A stretch of 64,000 bases of DNA from Siphonobacter sp. SORGH_AS_0500 (GTDB taxonomy: Bacteria; Bacteroidota; Bacteroidia; Cytophagales; Spirosomataceae), in contig NZ_NHPP01000002.1 in assembly GCF_002838835.1 (NCBI RefSeq), positions 327,726 to 391,725 on the forward strand, read 5' to 3'. Positions within the stretch are counted from its first letter, which is position 1; every line of letters starts with the position of its first letter. Below, one piece after another: positions 27,341 to 37,322 of the stretch. The notes under the pieces are model-generated. The model was given only the letters and a program-made list of their open reading frames with translations. It had not been told where the DNA came from and searched no databases. The translations under genes and the position numbers were made by a program.

Positions 27341-27395
27341 CTTTCTGAAAGCAGCGAGGCTCGGTTTAAAACCGGGCCTCGCTGCTTTCAGAAAG
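27341..27395. repeat. Perfect 20-bp inverted repeat after the ModF-like gene
   Basis: Arms 27341-27360 and 27376-27395 are fully complementary (CTTTCTGAAAGCAGCGAGGC on the left), with the CGGTTTAAAACCG loop able to pair internally. It stands 19 bp past the stop. No clear T-run follows on plus (CTAAAAATG), so it is either a weak terminator or an mRNA-end stem. Confidence 0.7.
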
Positions 27396-27519
27396 CTAAA
27401 AATGACTTACCAGTTTTCGAGTTTCAACATCATCAGGGTATTATTTTTTTAGTAAATCCGACGTTGAGATTCCCAACATTCGATTTTATGAAAAAAGTAC
27501 CTTCCTGACTTTTCTGGGA

Positions 27520-29451
27520 ATGGCGGTAACGGGCGTTTCTCAGGCCCAAGATTACCCCATTCAGCCTGTTCCTTTTACTGATGTAAAAATCTCCTCGGCC
27601 TTCTGGCAGCCTCGCATCGAAACCAACCGTACCCGTACGATTCCTTTCGCCTTTGAAAAATGCGAAGAAACGGGTCGGATCGATAATTTTGCCATTGCCG
27701 GAAAACTCAAAAAAGGCGAATTCAGAGGGCAGCGGTTTGATGACTCTGATGTCTTTAAGGTAATAGAAGGAGCTTCTTATTCCCTGGCTAGCCATCCTGA
27801 CCCGAAGCTGGAAGCTTACCTGGATACGGTTATTACCAAAATTGCCGCCGCCCAGGAACCGGATGGTTACCTCTATACCATCCGTACCATTCTCGGTGAT
27901 CGGATTATGGAGAAAGACTGGCGGGCAGGTTATACCCGTTTCAATTTCATAAATGGCTCGCATGAGTTGTACAACGTAGGCCATATGTACGAAGCCGCAG
28001 TAGCTCACTACCAGGCAACTGGTAAAAAGAATTTGCTGAATGTAGCTACCAAAAATGCCGACTACTTACTGACTGTTTTTGGGCCAGATAAACTGCTCGA
28101 AGTTCCCGGCCATGAAGAAATCGAAATAGGTCTGGTGAAGTTATATCGGGCTACAAAGAAGAAAGAATACCTTGATTTAGCGAAGTTTTTCATCGACATG
28201 CGGGGTCGGAAAGACCTGCGTCGCATTCTGATCGTTCAAAAACCAGACGGCAGTGCCACGCACGCCGATAGCATGTATTTTCAGGATCATCTACCCGTTA
28301 CTCAACAGACGGAAGTCGTAGGCCATTCCGTTCGGGCGGGTTATCTCTATGCCGGAATGACGGATGTAGATGCCATGATGGGTTCTAAAACCTACAGCAA
28401 AGCCTTACAGAAACTATGGCATAATGCCGCTGACCAGCGGATGTACCTGACGGGCGGGGTAGGTTCGGACCGCTCGAATGAAGGGTTTGGCGAAAATTAT
28501 CACTTACCTAATAAAGAAGCTTACGCTGAAACCTGTGCTTCGGTGGCTCAGATGTTGTGGAATTACCGAATGTTCCTGGAGTCTGGCGAAGGGGCTTATC
28601 TGGATATATTTGAGCGAATCATGTATAATGGTTTTCTCTCCGGCGTTTCGCTGGACGGGACCCATTTCTTTTACCCAAATCCGCTGGAAGCGGACGGCGT
28701 TACCAAATTTAACGGGGAAGCCACGCGGGTCGAATGGTTCGCCACCTCCTGCTGCCCTACTAATGTTACCCGGGTCATGCCTTCGTTGCCGGGTTACGTG
28801 TATGCTACAAAAGATAACAATCTGTATCTGAATTTATTAATGGGTGGAACGGCTAAAGTATCCGTCAAAAATACACCCGTAGAGTTAATTCAGGAGACGA
28901 ATTATCCCTGGAATGGCTTCATGAAACTGACCGTAAATCCCGAAAGATCAATGGACTTTGCTTTGCAGCTTCGCCTGCCGGGCTGGTCGCAGGGAAAACC
29001 TGTGCCGGGAGATTTATATCGGTATCAAAATGCGGAGGTTCAACCTGTGGTAATTAAAGTAAATGGGAAAAAGATTAAGTATGAAGTCACTAAAGGATTT
29101 GCAACGCTGACTCGAAACTGGAAAAAAGGGGATGTCGTAGAAATGGAGTTACCAATGCCCATTCGAAAAGTGCTGGCGAATGAACAAGTGGAGGCCGATC
29201 GGGGGAAAGTAGCTTTGGAACGCGGTCCGCTGGTGTATTGCGTTGAAGGCGTGGATAACGGCGGAGATGTAAATGAGATTTCAGTCAGTGATCAGACCAA
29301 ACTGAAGTTTGTGAATGACCCGGATTTTATCACCACAAGTGTATTAATTAAAGGCGAAAACGCAGATGGCAAGAAGTTTACAGCCATTCCTTACCACTTG
29401 TGGAGTCATCGCGGTGTGGGTAAAATGGCCGTTTGGGTACCCAAAAAGTAG
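27520..29451 (+). CDS. Glycoside hydrolase family 127 (beta-L-arabinofuranosidase-like), signal peptide frameshifted
   Basis: Secreted or periplasmic glycosidase. The frame from 27520 has 643 residues. GH127 marks are the zinc/nucleophile set ETC (near residue 338) and SCCPTN (near 408), with PNKEAYAETCASVAQM and LTGGVGSDRSNEGFGENY before it. In HypBA1 the equivalent Glu and Cys residues bind zinc, one Cys acting as nucleophile. The ATG at 27488 begins MKK but hits a stop after six codons. One extra A in its A-run (six to seven) would restore MKKSTFLTFLGMAVTGVSQA, a good signal peptide in frame with the rest. As written, no intact signal peptide exists. Confidence 0.86.
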   Translation: MAVTGVSQAQDYPIQPVPFTDVKISSAFWQPRIETNRTRTIPFAFEKCEETGRIDNFAIAGKLKKGEFRGQRFDDSDVFKVIEGASYSLASHPDPKLEAYLDTVITKIAAAQEPDGYLYTIRTILGDRIMEKDWRAGYTRFNFINGSHELYNVGHMYEAAVAHYQATGKKNLLNVATKNADYLLTVFGPDKLLEVPGHEEIEIGLVKLYRATKKKEYLDLAKFFIDMRGRKDLRRILIVQKPDGSATHADSMYFQDHLPVTQQTEVVGHSVRAGYLYAGMTDVDAMMGSKTYSKALQKLWHNAADQRMYLTGGVGSDRSNEGFGENYHLPNKEAYAETCASVAQMLWNYRMFLESGEGAYLDIFERIMYNGFLSGVSLDGTHFFYPNPLEADGVTKFNGEATRVEWFATSCCPTNVTRVMPSLPGYVYATKDNNLYLNLLMGGTAKVSVKNTPVELIQETNYPWNGFMKLTVNPERSMDFALQLRLPGWSQGKPVPGDLYRYQNAEVQPVVIKVNGKKIKYEVTKGFATLTRNWKKGDVVEMELPMPIRKVLANEQVEADRGKVALERGPLVYCVEGVDNGGDVNEISVSDQTKLKFVNDPDFITTSVLIKGENADGKKFTAIPYHLWSHRGVGKMAVWVPKK

Positions 29452-29603
29452 TTAAAATAAGGATTGAAAGTTTTTAATTGATAGTCTAATGCTTACTAGT
29501 CGTCAAAGTAGACTATTAAATAATGATAAGAACTTATGTTTGAGCGTTTGAATTGTTAGAGGAGGGTAAGGTTTTGACTGGTGGTAAAGCTCTGTTCAGA
29601 ACC
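29452..29603. other. AT-rich gap between GH127 and glycosyltransferase
   Basis: These 152 bp lie between converging genes. I see no gene. An inverted repeat AGGGTAAGGTT (29563-29573) with AACCTTACCCT (29600-29610) has its right arm over the stop codon of the glycosyltransferase gene. With a 26-nt loop and no T-run, it is a doubtful terminator. Confidence 0.5.
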
Positions 29604-30719
29604 TTACCCTTCTTTGATTACTTTTTCGTAAAAAGCTAAGAGCTTTTGTTGTTCCCCGGCCCAGTTGTAATGCTTTTGCACGGCTGTTTTACCCCTTTCA
29701 CCCATCTGTGTTCTTTCGTTCGGGTTTTCAATGAAAAACTTCAGGCTTTCGTACAGAGCCCCGGCATCCGTTGGATTCACGCAATGCCCACAGCTATGAT
29801 GCTCTACGACAGACTGATACAAAGGGAAATTTGACGTTATCACGGGTAAGCCTAACGCCATATATTCAAAAATTTTAGTCGGGTAGGAACCCTCAAAGTC
29901 ACCGATGGGTTTGAGTAAAGCAATTCCAGCCAGGCATTTCGCTCCCTTCTGATATGCTTCCCTGGCGGGTGTATACCCATAAAATATCAGGTTCTCTTTC
30001 ACCTGAGCATAACCCGGCATCTGTTCTACCTCTTCCATCGAGCTTAAGTCAAAACCGACTTTCCCGAAAATATGCCAGCGAAAAGTAGGATAATCTTTAC
30101 GAAGCAAACCTGCCGCTTCAATCATCACATCCAGGCAACGGGCTTTACTCAATTGCCCCAGGTAAAAAAAAGCAGGTTCTTTAGGATGAGCCTGTCCTAC
30201 GGGAATTGAGGTTAAGTCAGGGAAATTATGAATAACAACGCTTGATTTTGCCAAATCTGAATACGATTCCCGATACGAATCTTCGGCAAAAATGAAGTGG
30301 AATTTCTTACGAGCGATGTGGTCAAAAAGCTTGAAAAAACTCCGAAACAGTAGATTATTGTTTACTTGCTTACCTTTCAATTGCTTCCCCATATTCTCAT
30401 ACACGTCAAAAATGACGGTAGCTCCCAGCCAGTGATGCACTAAAGCAATGGGCAGAGCCTCTGGAGCGTGCACATGAACGATGTCCGGTCTTAAACGAAG
30501 ACTCTTCCATAAAGCCAGCGGATGAACCAGCCCTAAACGTTTAATCAGCGAAGAATGATAAGGTAAGAAATGATACTCAAGGTCCGCGTTTGGCAAGCAC
30601 TGCTGGGTAACCAAAGCCAGCGTTCGATACCGAAGAGCGGTAGTAAAAGCCATTTTTAGAATCATTCGGGAATCATCGCCCCGGTGGAGGGTACTTAGGT
30701 GGAGTACTTTACTTTTCAT
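29604..30719 (-). CDS. Glycosyltransferase family 4
   Basis: 371 residues, GT-B fold. The N-terminal half opens with VLHLSTLHRGDDSRMILK. The nucleotide-sugar half has IFYGYTPAREAYQKGAKC and the GT4 E-x7-E region EGSYPTKIFEYMALGLPVITS (about 278-298, in two parts). No membrane segment is apparent, so it is a cytoplasmic enzyme transferring an activated sugar to a cell-surface glycan or lipid. It stands alone, divergent from the haloperoxidase gene. The acceptor is unknown. Confidence 0.85.
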   Translation of the reverse strand: MKSKVLHLSTLHRGDDSRMILKMAFTTALRYRTLALVTQQCLPNADLEYHFLPYHSSLIKRLGLVHPLALWKSLRLRPDIVHVHAPEALPIALVHHWLGATVIFDVYENMGKQLKGKQVNNNLLFRSFFKLFDHIARKKFHFIFAEDSYRESYSDLAKSSVVIHNFPDLTSIPVGQAHPKEPAFFYLGQLSKARCLDVMIEAAGLLRKDYPTFRWHIFGKVGFDLSSMEEVEQMPGYAQVKENLIFYGYTPAREAYQKGAKCLAGIALLKPIGDFEGSYPTKIFEYMALGLPVITSNFPLYQSVVEHHSCGHCVNPTDAGALYESLKFFIENPNERTQMGERGKTAVQKHYNWAGEQQKLLAFYEKVIKEG

Positions 30720-30985
30720 AACTCCTATACTCCGAAATTTCGATAAATGAGGATATATGCCTGATCAAAACTAGACAATGAGTAGTGCAGAAGCCTAGTA
30801 TTTACAAAGATAGTATAAACTCCTAGTGTATAGATGAGGGCAATTAGATGATTCTTGGAAGGGTTATGGGTTGTACAAGTAAAATAAAATAATGGTTAAA
30901 TTATATAAAAGGGCATTGGATGCTATTCGTTCTATTAAATTTGTAGTAATTTATTGAAATAAAATTATACTATAGTAAGATTCAG
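30720..30985. other. Divergent intergenic region
   Basis: 266 bp, AT-rich, between the glycosyltransferase (minus) and haloperoxidase (plus) starts. It contains the promoter at 30916-30943; I see no gene or strong hairpin. Confidence 0.5.
30916..30943 (+). promoter_or_regulatory. Bacteroidota-type promoter for the haloperoxidase island
   Basis: TTG at 30916-30918 and TAAATTTG at 30936-30943, separated by 17 nt, fit the phylum consensus. The start of transcription would be about 30950, 36 bp before the ATG at 30986. Confidence 0.55.
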
Positions 30986-32304
30986 ATGAAGAGAATTTTC
31001 CTTGCATTGATTGTCAATATGCTGATTTTCAGCAGTTGCCAGAAAAATAAGAATGAATACACCTTACTGACTAATAACCCTGACTTTTTAAGAAAGGCAG
31101 AGCGTAAGCTACCCAAGTTATTATACACGATGTGTTTGGCCCACCTGTGGCAGCCCGCATTTATGCCTATTCCAGTTTGGCAGCGTACGAAGCTTTACTC
31201 CCCATGTATCCTCAGTACCAAAGCATGGCAGGGCAGTTAAATGAATACACGGCTACACCTAAACCTGAAGCCAATCAGGAGTATTGTTACCCATTGGCAA
31301 GCAGTAGGGCCTTTCTGATGGTAGGGCGGCAGTGGACTTTTTCAGGCGATATAATTGATGATTTCGAAAAAGACTTTTATAAATCGTTTGAAGAGGCTTT
31401 GCCCTCAGATGTATACGAACGTTCCATGGCGTACGGTGAAGCGGTTGCTAAACACGTCATTGCCTATTCTTTAAAGGATCGCTATAAAGAAACCCGGGGA
31501 TTTCGTTATACCGTAACCAACCATAAAGGGAGCTGGGTGCCTACGCCGCCCGCATACATGGATGCTTTGGAACCCTTCTGGGCTAAAATCCGACCCATGG
31601 TACTGGACTCTGCCGCACAATTTCGGATTGAAGGTTTTCCGGCCTACAGTACCAATTCCAATAGCGATTGTTTCAAAGAGGCAAAAGAGGTTTATGAGGC
31701 TGTCAAATTCGGTACAGAAGAGCAAAAAGAAATTGCAAATTTCTGGGATTGTAATCCTTTTAAAATGAATATTCAGGGGCATGCTGCTTTTGCGACCAAA
31801 AAAATGTCTCCGGGTGGCCATTGGATGAGTATCGTAGGGCTAACCACTCGTCAAGCTCATAAAGATTTTATGCAGACCGCCGAAGCGTATCTGCTTACTT
31901 CCATTGCTCTATTTGACGGTTTCATTGCTTGCTGGGATGAAAAGTACCACTCCGTTCGTATTCGCCCAGAAACATATATTAATAATGTAATAGATGATCA
32001 ATGGCAACCTTTATTACAGACTCCCCCTTTTCCTGAATATCCTTCTGGTCACAGCGTCATTTCAGCTTCTTCTGCGGTTGTCTTAACAGCCCTCATGGGT
32101 GATCATTTAAACTTTGCCGACTCTTCCGAAATAGCCTATGGGCTACCCGTGCGTCAATATCCCTCTTTCAAAGCCGCTGCAACTGAAGCAGCCATTAGCC
32201 GACTCTACGGTGGAATCCATTTCAAGTCTGGAATCGACCATGGCTTTAGCCAGGGCCAGTCCGTGGGAGAATGGATATTACATCATATACAAACAAAACG
32301 ATAA
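30986..32304 (+). pseudogene. Vanadium-dependent haloperoxidase-like lipoprotein (PAP2 superfamily), frameshifted
   Basis: The first part (30986 to about 31110) encodes a lipoprotein signal with lipobox FSSC near residue 18. The rest is read in the frame shifted by one base up to 32304. Inserting one A in CTACCC near 31113 (CTAACCC) joins them as KLTQVIIHDVFGPPVAAR with no other change. The C-terminal part has the vanadate/phosphate-site motif EYPSGHS and then SRLYGGIHFKSGIDHG with the catalytic His, as in vanadium haloperoxidases and PAP2 phosphatases. Either halide oxidation or phosphatase activity is possible. Repaired, it would be about 439 residues. Error or true inactivation cannot be told from sequence. 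It leads an island with susCD and two FG-GAP proteins. Confidence 0.8.
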
Positions 32305-32590
32305 AAACGGTTGTCTCAGAGGATTAACGTAGGTATAATTTTGAAATGGGTGGCTATTTTGCTCATATGTTAATGTTGAGTATATGTGCTTAAAATGTTT
32401 TTTTTAAAAACTTCAATATTAAATTGTATTATATGAATTAATTATTGTAGTTTGCACGCCTGGAGAGCTATAAAATGTATTTATCTAATAAAATAATAGA
32501 CGAATTTGATTTCAATTCACCCCTATTTTTTGATTAGATATGGATATATTTTTCTTTTCATGTTACTGATACAATACATAACCCTTACAG
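32305..32590. other. Very AT-rich gap before the second susC
   Basis: 286 bp with no gene. It contains the promoter candidate at 32424-32454 and A/T runs (TGTTTTTTTTAAAAAC near 32397). It separates the haloperoxidase gene from susCD, so these are probably two transcripts. Confidence 0.5.
32424..32454 (+). promoter_or_regulatory. Candidate promoter for susC pair 2
   Basis: TTG at 32424-32426, then TAGTTTG at 32448-32454, one base short of the TAnnTTTG consensus. The predicted leader is about 130 nt. Confidence 0.35.
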
Positions 32591-35500
32591 ATGATGAAAC
32601 AGACTTACTTGCAACGTAGCTCGTTGGGTCAAAAAAGTAAGCTTAGACATGGCTTCGCTGGATGTCTAGGTCTTTTAATGATTCTTCTCAGCATGACGAC
32701 TTGGGCTCAGCAACGTATCCTTTCAGGAAAGGTTACTTCAGCAGAGGACGGAAGTGATTTACCTGGGGTGAGCGTTTTGGTAGTTGGTACTTCCAATGGT
32801 ACACAGACTGCCGCAGATGGTACGTATAAGATTAGCGTTACCTCTGGATCTAAAGTTCGCTTTACCTCGGTAGGTATGATTTCCCAGGAGATTGACATTA
32901 CGAACCAAACCACGCTTAACGTAATCTTACAGCCTAATTCACAAGCCCTGTCGGAAGTAGTCGTAGTAGGCTATGGTACCCAGCGGAAAGCGGACGTAAC
33001 CGGAGCTACGGCAACCGTTACGGCCAAGGATTTCAACGCCGGGGTACTTAACAACCCTTTACAGGCTGTCCAAGGAAAAGTATCGGGCTTGGTAATCAGT
33101 GCTCCAAACAGTGACCCCACGAATAACCGCCCAACCATTCGTTTACGCGGAACGTCTTCGCTTTCGGCTAACTCAGAGCCTCTGATTGTGATTGACGGCG
33201 TAGCGGGTGCTCCGTTGAATAGTGTGGCTCCCGAAGATATTCAGTCGGTTGACGTACTGAAAGATGCTTCTGCTGCCGCAATTTACGGTTCAAGGGGAGC
33301 GAACGGGGTAATCATTGTTACTACTAAAAAAGGAACGGCAGGTCGTACTTCGGTCGAATACAGTGGATACATCTCCATGGGTAAAGAAGTACGCCGTCCT
33401 GGTTTCCTGACACCAGACGAGTTCCGGGCCAAATTAGTTGAACAAAACGTTACTGGCCAGGATTATGGTTCGTCTACGAACTGGATTGATCAGGTAACGC
33501 AGACTTCATGGACGCAAAACCACTCGGTTGCCGTTAGTGGAGGAGCTGAGAAATTTAGTTACCGTGGTTCGCTGATCTATTTGGATCAGCCAGGTATCGT
33601 GAAAAATTCAGGTTTCAACCGGATCAATGCTCGTTTGAACTTGGTGCAGAAAGCCCTCAATGATCGTTTGGAACTGCAACTTTTGCTCTCACACCAGACT
33701 AATAATAAGAAGTTTGTGGACTATGGAGCCCTACGTTCAGCCGTACGTTTCAATCCAACACAACCTATTTATAACGCTGATGGCACGTTTAACCAGCCGC
33801 AGGGACAGTTTGAAGTAGAAAACCCACTAGCTCGTCTCGTGCAGTTGACTAATCAAGGAAAGGAGCGTCAGACATTGTTGAATGCTAAAGCCAGCTACGA
33901 AATCGTGAAAGGATTAAAAGTTGGCGTAAATGCTTCGCAAAGTACATTTGACTATCTCTACGGCTTTTTCATCCCCAGCTATTTCCGGGGTAGTGGCAAT
34001 AGCATTTCAAGAGGTCGCCGTGAAACCCAGGAAGTTCTGGATCGCCTGATTGAAAGCACTATTAACTACACCAACACTATTGATAAGCACAATTTTAGTG
34101 TTTTGTTGGGGCACACTTATCAGAAGGTGAGTAATGAAGGATTTGGTGCAGAAAACTCAAACTTCCCTGATGCCTTCGGATACAATAACCTGGGAGCTGG
34201 AAATAGTAACGCCGATGGTTCGACTAACCGTCAGGTGAATTCCTATAAATCTGAAGCTATTCTGGTAGGTCTCATTGGCCGTATCAACTATTCGTACAAC
34301 GAAAAATACCTCTTGACTGCGAATATTCGTCGGGATGGTTCTTCTCGGTTCGGGGTAAACAATCGTTGGGGTTGGTTTCCTTCGGTATCAGCAGGATGGC
34401 GTTTGATCGAAGAGGATTTTATTAAAAGTGGGAATGTATTTAGCGACCTGAAATTACGGGCTGGGTATGGTGTAACGGGTAACCAGGATGGTATCGCCGA
34501 TTATGCCGCTCGTATGTTGTATGGTTCGCAAGGGTCTTACTTTACCAACGGTGGTTTCCAGACAGCGTATTTTTATTCACAAAATGCGAACCCAGATCTA
34601 AAATGGGAAACTTCAGCGATGACCAACATCGGTGTGGACTTTGGCTTAATGAAGGGCCGTTTGACGGGATCAGTGGAAGTTTACTACAAAGACACGCGTG
34701 ACTTATTGTTCAATTACCCCGTTGCAATCGGTTCTAAATACGGCTCGCAGCAACTAACAGCCGTAACGAACAACGTACTGGCAAACGTAGGTCGGGTATC
34801 CAACAAAGGAATCGAGTTGTCGCTGGACTATCAGGCCATCAGCACGAAAGATTTTGAGTGGCGTACCTCATTGAACCTGGCTCATAATACCAACAAAATC
34901 ATTTCCTTAAGCAATGGCTTATTCCAATACAATACCAATAACCCCATTTTGTATGGAGGATTTGGTAGTGGACAGGGAGGAATTGCTTCGCCTATCGTAC
35001 TGCAGGAAGGGTATGCAATTGGTACCTTCTATGGTCCCCGCGTGATAGGTTTCAACGACAAAGGCGAGTACATTTATCAGGATTTTGGAGGTGGGGGAAC
35101 GCAACCCGCTGGTGCAGACCGTACGTACCTGGGCAATGCTCAACCGAAGTTAACCTTTGGCTGGCAAAACAACTTTACCTACAAGAACTGGGATCTGTCC
35201 TTTTTCTTCCGTGGAAGTGTAGGCCAGAAAGTGGCAAATGGGATGTACATCTACTTTGCAAACCCCAACCGATTCCCTGGCGAGAACTTGCTGAAGGATG
35301 CATTTTCAACTGGTATTGGCAAAGGGGTTTCTTCGGCCTGGTCTGATTTGTGGTTAGAAAATGCTTCTTTTGTTCGTCTAGATAACTTCCGCTTAGGATA
35401 CCGAATTCCAGGAATGAAGAAGGTTCTGCAAAATGCTCAGGTCTACCTTTCAGGTCAAAACATCTTCGTATTCACAAAATATCGTGGTGCTGATCCTGAA

Positions 35501-35641
35501 GTGCGTACGGGTGATTCGCGGAGCCAATACGGATCCATCAGCGATGATAACCGGGCTGTAAACCTGTCACCGGGAGTTGATCCTATTTCCTATTATCCCC
35601 GAGCACGTACGTTAGTGGCAGGTATTTCACTGACGTTCTAG
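32591..35641 (+). CDS. SusC-like TonB-linked outer-membrane protein (pair 2)
   Basis: 1016 residues. A long n-region precedes the hydrophobic signal core (LGLLMILLSMTTWAQ, ending near residue 40). Then come a carboxypeptidase-regulatory-like domain (about 42-120), TonB box EVVVVGYGTQRK (about 125-136), plug with LIVIDGVAGAPL and VLKDASAAAIYGSRGANGV, and the barrel ending in VAGISLTF. Its susD partner follows 73 bp downstream. The flanking haloperoxidase and FG-GAP proteins, rather than glycosidases, suggest a substrate other than a common glycan, but this is inference. Confidence 0.94.
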   Translation: MMKQTYLQRSSLGQKSKLRHGFAGCLGLLMILLSMTTWAQQRILSGKVTSAEDGSDLPGVSVLVVGTSNGTQTAADGTYKISVTSGSKVRFTSVGMISQEIDITNQTTLNVILQPNSQALSEVVVVGYGTQRKADVTGATATVTAKDFNAGVLNNPLQAVQGKVSGLVISAPNSDPTNNRPTIRLRGTSSLSANSEPLIVIDGVAGAPLNSVAPEDIQSVDVLKDASAAAIYGSRGANGVIIVTTKKGTAGRTSVEYSGYISMGKEVRRPGFLTPDEFRAKLVEQNVTGQDYGSSTNWIDQVTQTSWTQNHSVAVSGGAEKFSYRGSLIYLDQPGIVKNSGFNRINARLNLVQKALNDRLELQLLLSHQTNNKKFVDYGALRSAVRFNPTQPIYNADGTFNQPQGQFEVENPLARLVQLTNQGKERQTLLNAKASYEIVKGLKVGVNASQSTFDYLYGFFIPSYFRGSGNSISRGRRETQEVLDRLIESTINYTNTIDKHNFSVLLGHTYQKVSNEGFGAENSNFPDAFGYNNLGAGNSNADGSTNRQVNSYKSEAILVGLIGRINYSYNEKYLLTANIRRDGSSRFGVNNRWGWFPSVSAGWRLIEEDFIKSGNVFSDLKLRAGYGVTGNQDGIADYAARMLYGSQGSYFTNGGFQTAYFYSQNANPDLKWETSAMTNIGVDFGLMKGRLTGSVEVYYKDTRDLLFNYPVAIGSKYGSQQLTAVTNNVLANVGRVSNKGIELSLDYQAISTKDFEWRTSLNLAHNTNKIISLSNGLFQYNTNNPILYGGFGSGQGGIASPIVLQEGYAIGTFYGPRVIGFNDKGEYIYQDFGGGGTQPAGADRTYLGNAQPKLTFGWQNNFTYKNWDLSFFFRGSVGQKVANGMYIYFANPNRFPGENLLKDAFSTGIGKGVSSAWSDLWLENASFVRLDNFRLGYRIPGMKKVLQNAQVYLSGQNIFVFTKYRGADPEVRTGDSRSQYGSISDDNRAVNLSPGVDPISYYPRARTLVAGISLTF

Positions 35642-35714
35642 CCGATAGAGTACTTTCATTATATAAGCAATCAGTTGTAAGCTTTATGCTTATTTTAGAA
35701 TACTATACTTTCTT

Positions 35715-37235
35715 ATGAAAACGCTTAAAATTTTATACGGACTCGGACTAACAGGATTGATGGTATTCAATCAGTCCTGTACAAATCTGGATTCTACGGT
35801 ATATGACCAGGCTGACGCGGGAACGTTTCCCGCTACTGAGTCGGATCTGAATTCGGTGATTGGCTCTTCGTATGGAACCTTACGATCTTTCGTCGATGAC
35901 CCCTTCGTATTGCAGGAAACGACTACGGACGAAGTCGTAGTACCGACGCGGGGGCCTGACTGGTACGATGATGGGCGTTGGCAGCAACTGGCTAAACATC
36001 AGTTTACGCCTTTGATTCCAACGAACATCAATGGAGCCTGGGAAGCATTCTATCGTAGTATTGCCAACGTAAACATCAATGTCGCTACGTTGAAAGCTTC
36101 TTCACTAGCAAGCAAACAGACGACCATTGCTGAATTAAGGGCCATTCGAGCCTTGAATTACTACTATTTAGTCGATCTTTTCGGGAATGTACCCATTTTG
36201 ACTGAAGACTCGCCCGCCGGTAATCCGGTCCAAAGTCCAAGAGTGGATGTGTATAATTTCATCGTAAAAGAGCTCAAGGAGGCGATTCCTCAGATGCGGA
36301 ACGAGAGTAGTATTACCATGTACGGACGAATGTCTCGGGGTGCTGGACATGCCTTGCTTGCTCACGTGTATCTGAATGCAGAGGTGTTCATGGGTACGCC
36401 TCGGTGGACGGAAGCATCTGCAGAATGCGATTCGGTCATTAACTCGAAGCTGTATTCATTGTCGTCTAATTTTCTGGACAATTTTGCCGTCAATAATGAC
36501 AAGAACGGGTCAATGCGTGAAAACATCTTCGTGATTCCTTATGACAAAACGTTCGCTACTGGTAACACTTTCCAGTTACGTACGCTACACTATGCTCTGC
36601 AACAGAAGTATGGATTAGCTAACAGCCCCTGGAACGGATACTGTACCTACGCAGATTTCTACTCAACGTTCAGCGATCAGGATGCTCGGAAAAAGATGTG
36701 GCTGGCAGGTCCGCAAACGGGTTCAGATGGCAAGGTAATTCAGTATGATGACCGCGTAGATGGCTTACGGCATGATGTAAACTTTACGCCGGAAATCAGT
36801 GCACTTGAGCGAGCCTTGGCCTATCAGGGGGTGCGTTTCCAAAAGTTTGAAATTCAAACCGGAAACCTGGTTACTAGCCAGGATAACGACTTCCCAATCT
36901 TCCGCTATTCATCTGTGTTGATGGCTAAAGCCGAAGCACTGGTTCGTTTAGGGAAAGCAGCCGAAGCTTTATCTTACATTAACCAGGTACGCAAGCGGGC
37001 AGGAGTATCTGATTTTACCACGGCTGATCTAACGTTGGACAACTTGCTGAAAGAGTATGGGCGGGAGTTTGCCTTCGAAGGTCGTCGTCGGACTGATTTG
37101 ATTCGTTTCAAATCTTTCACACAGAAAGCCTGGCAGTTCAAACCTGTGACGGATTCCAAGTATAATCTGATGCCTATTCCATCGGTACAGATTTCGAGTA
37201 ATCCCAACTTGAAACAGAATCCTGGTTATAACTAA
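35715..37235 (+). CDS. SusD/RagB-like lipoprotein (pair 2)
   Basis: 506 residues, intact. The signal peptide ends at the lipobox QSC near residue 22. SusD marks are ELRAIRALNYYYLVDLFGNVP (about 140-160, in two blocks), AEALVRLGKAAEALSYINQVRKRAG (TPR-like, in two blocks) and the C-terminal FAFEGRRRTDLIRF, then LMPIPSVQISSNPNLKQNPGY, the canonical end. The complete C-terminus here is a useful model for the frameshifted end of the other SusD at 18123. Confidence 0.93.
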   Translation: MKTLKILYGLGLTGLMVFNQSCTNLDSTVYDQADAGTFPATESDLNSVIGSSYGTLRSFVDDPFVLQETTTDEVVVPTRGPDWYDDGRWQQLAKHQFTPLIPTNINGAWEAFYRSIANVNINVATLKASSLASKQTTIAELRAIRALNYYYLVDLFGNVPILTEDSPAGNPVQSPRVDVYNFIVKELKEAIPQMRNESSITMYGRMSRGAGHALLAHVYLNAEVFMGTPRWTEASAECDSVINSKLYSLSSNFLDNFAVNNDKNGSMRENIFVIPYDKTFATGNTFQLRTLHYALQQKYGLANSPWNGYCTYADFYSTFSDQDARKKMWLAGPQTGSDGKVIQYDDRVDGLRHDVNFTPEISALERALAYQGVRFQKFEIQTGNLVTSQDNDFPIFRYSSVLMAKAEALVRLGKAAEALSYINQVRKRAGVSDFTTADLTLDNLLKEYGREFAFEGRRRTDLIRFKSFTQKAWQFKPVTDSKYNLMPIPSVQISSNPNLKQNPGYN

Positions 37236-37255
37236 CCATTGATCTTTTTTCTTTG

Positions 37256-37295
37256 CAACAGGCTCCTTTCCAGCATTGGGAAGGGGCCTGTGTTG
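37256..37295 (+). terminator. Hairpin after susD pair 2
   Basis: CAACAGGCTCCTTTCC pairs imperfectly with GGAAGGGGCCTGTGTTG, a stem of about 15 bp with one bulge and an AGCATTG-type loop. It is not followed by a T-run, so transcription may continue into the FG-GAP genes 28 bp later. Confidence 0.5.
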
Positions 37296-37322
37296 ATACT
37301 AGCCTAAGTAAAACAGAAGTCA

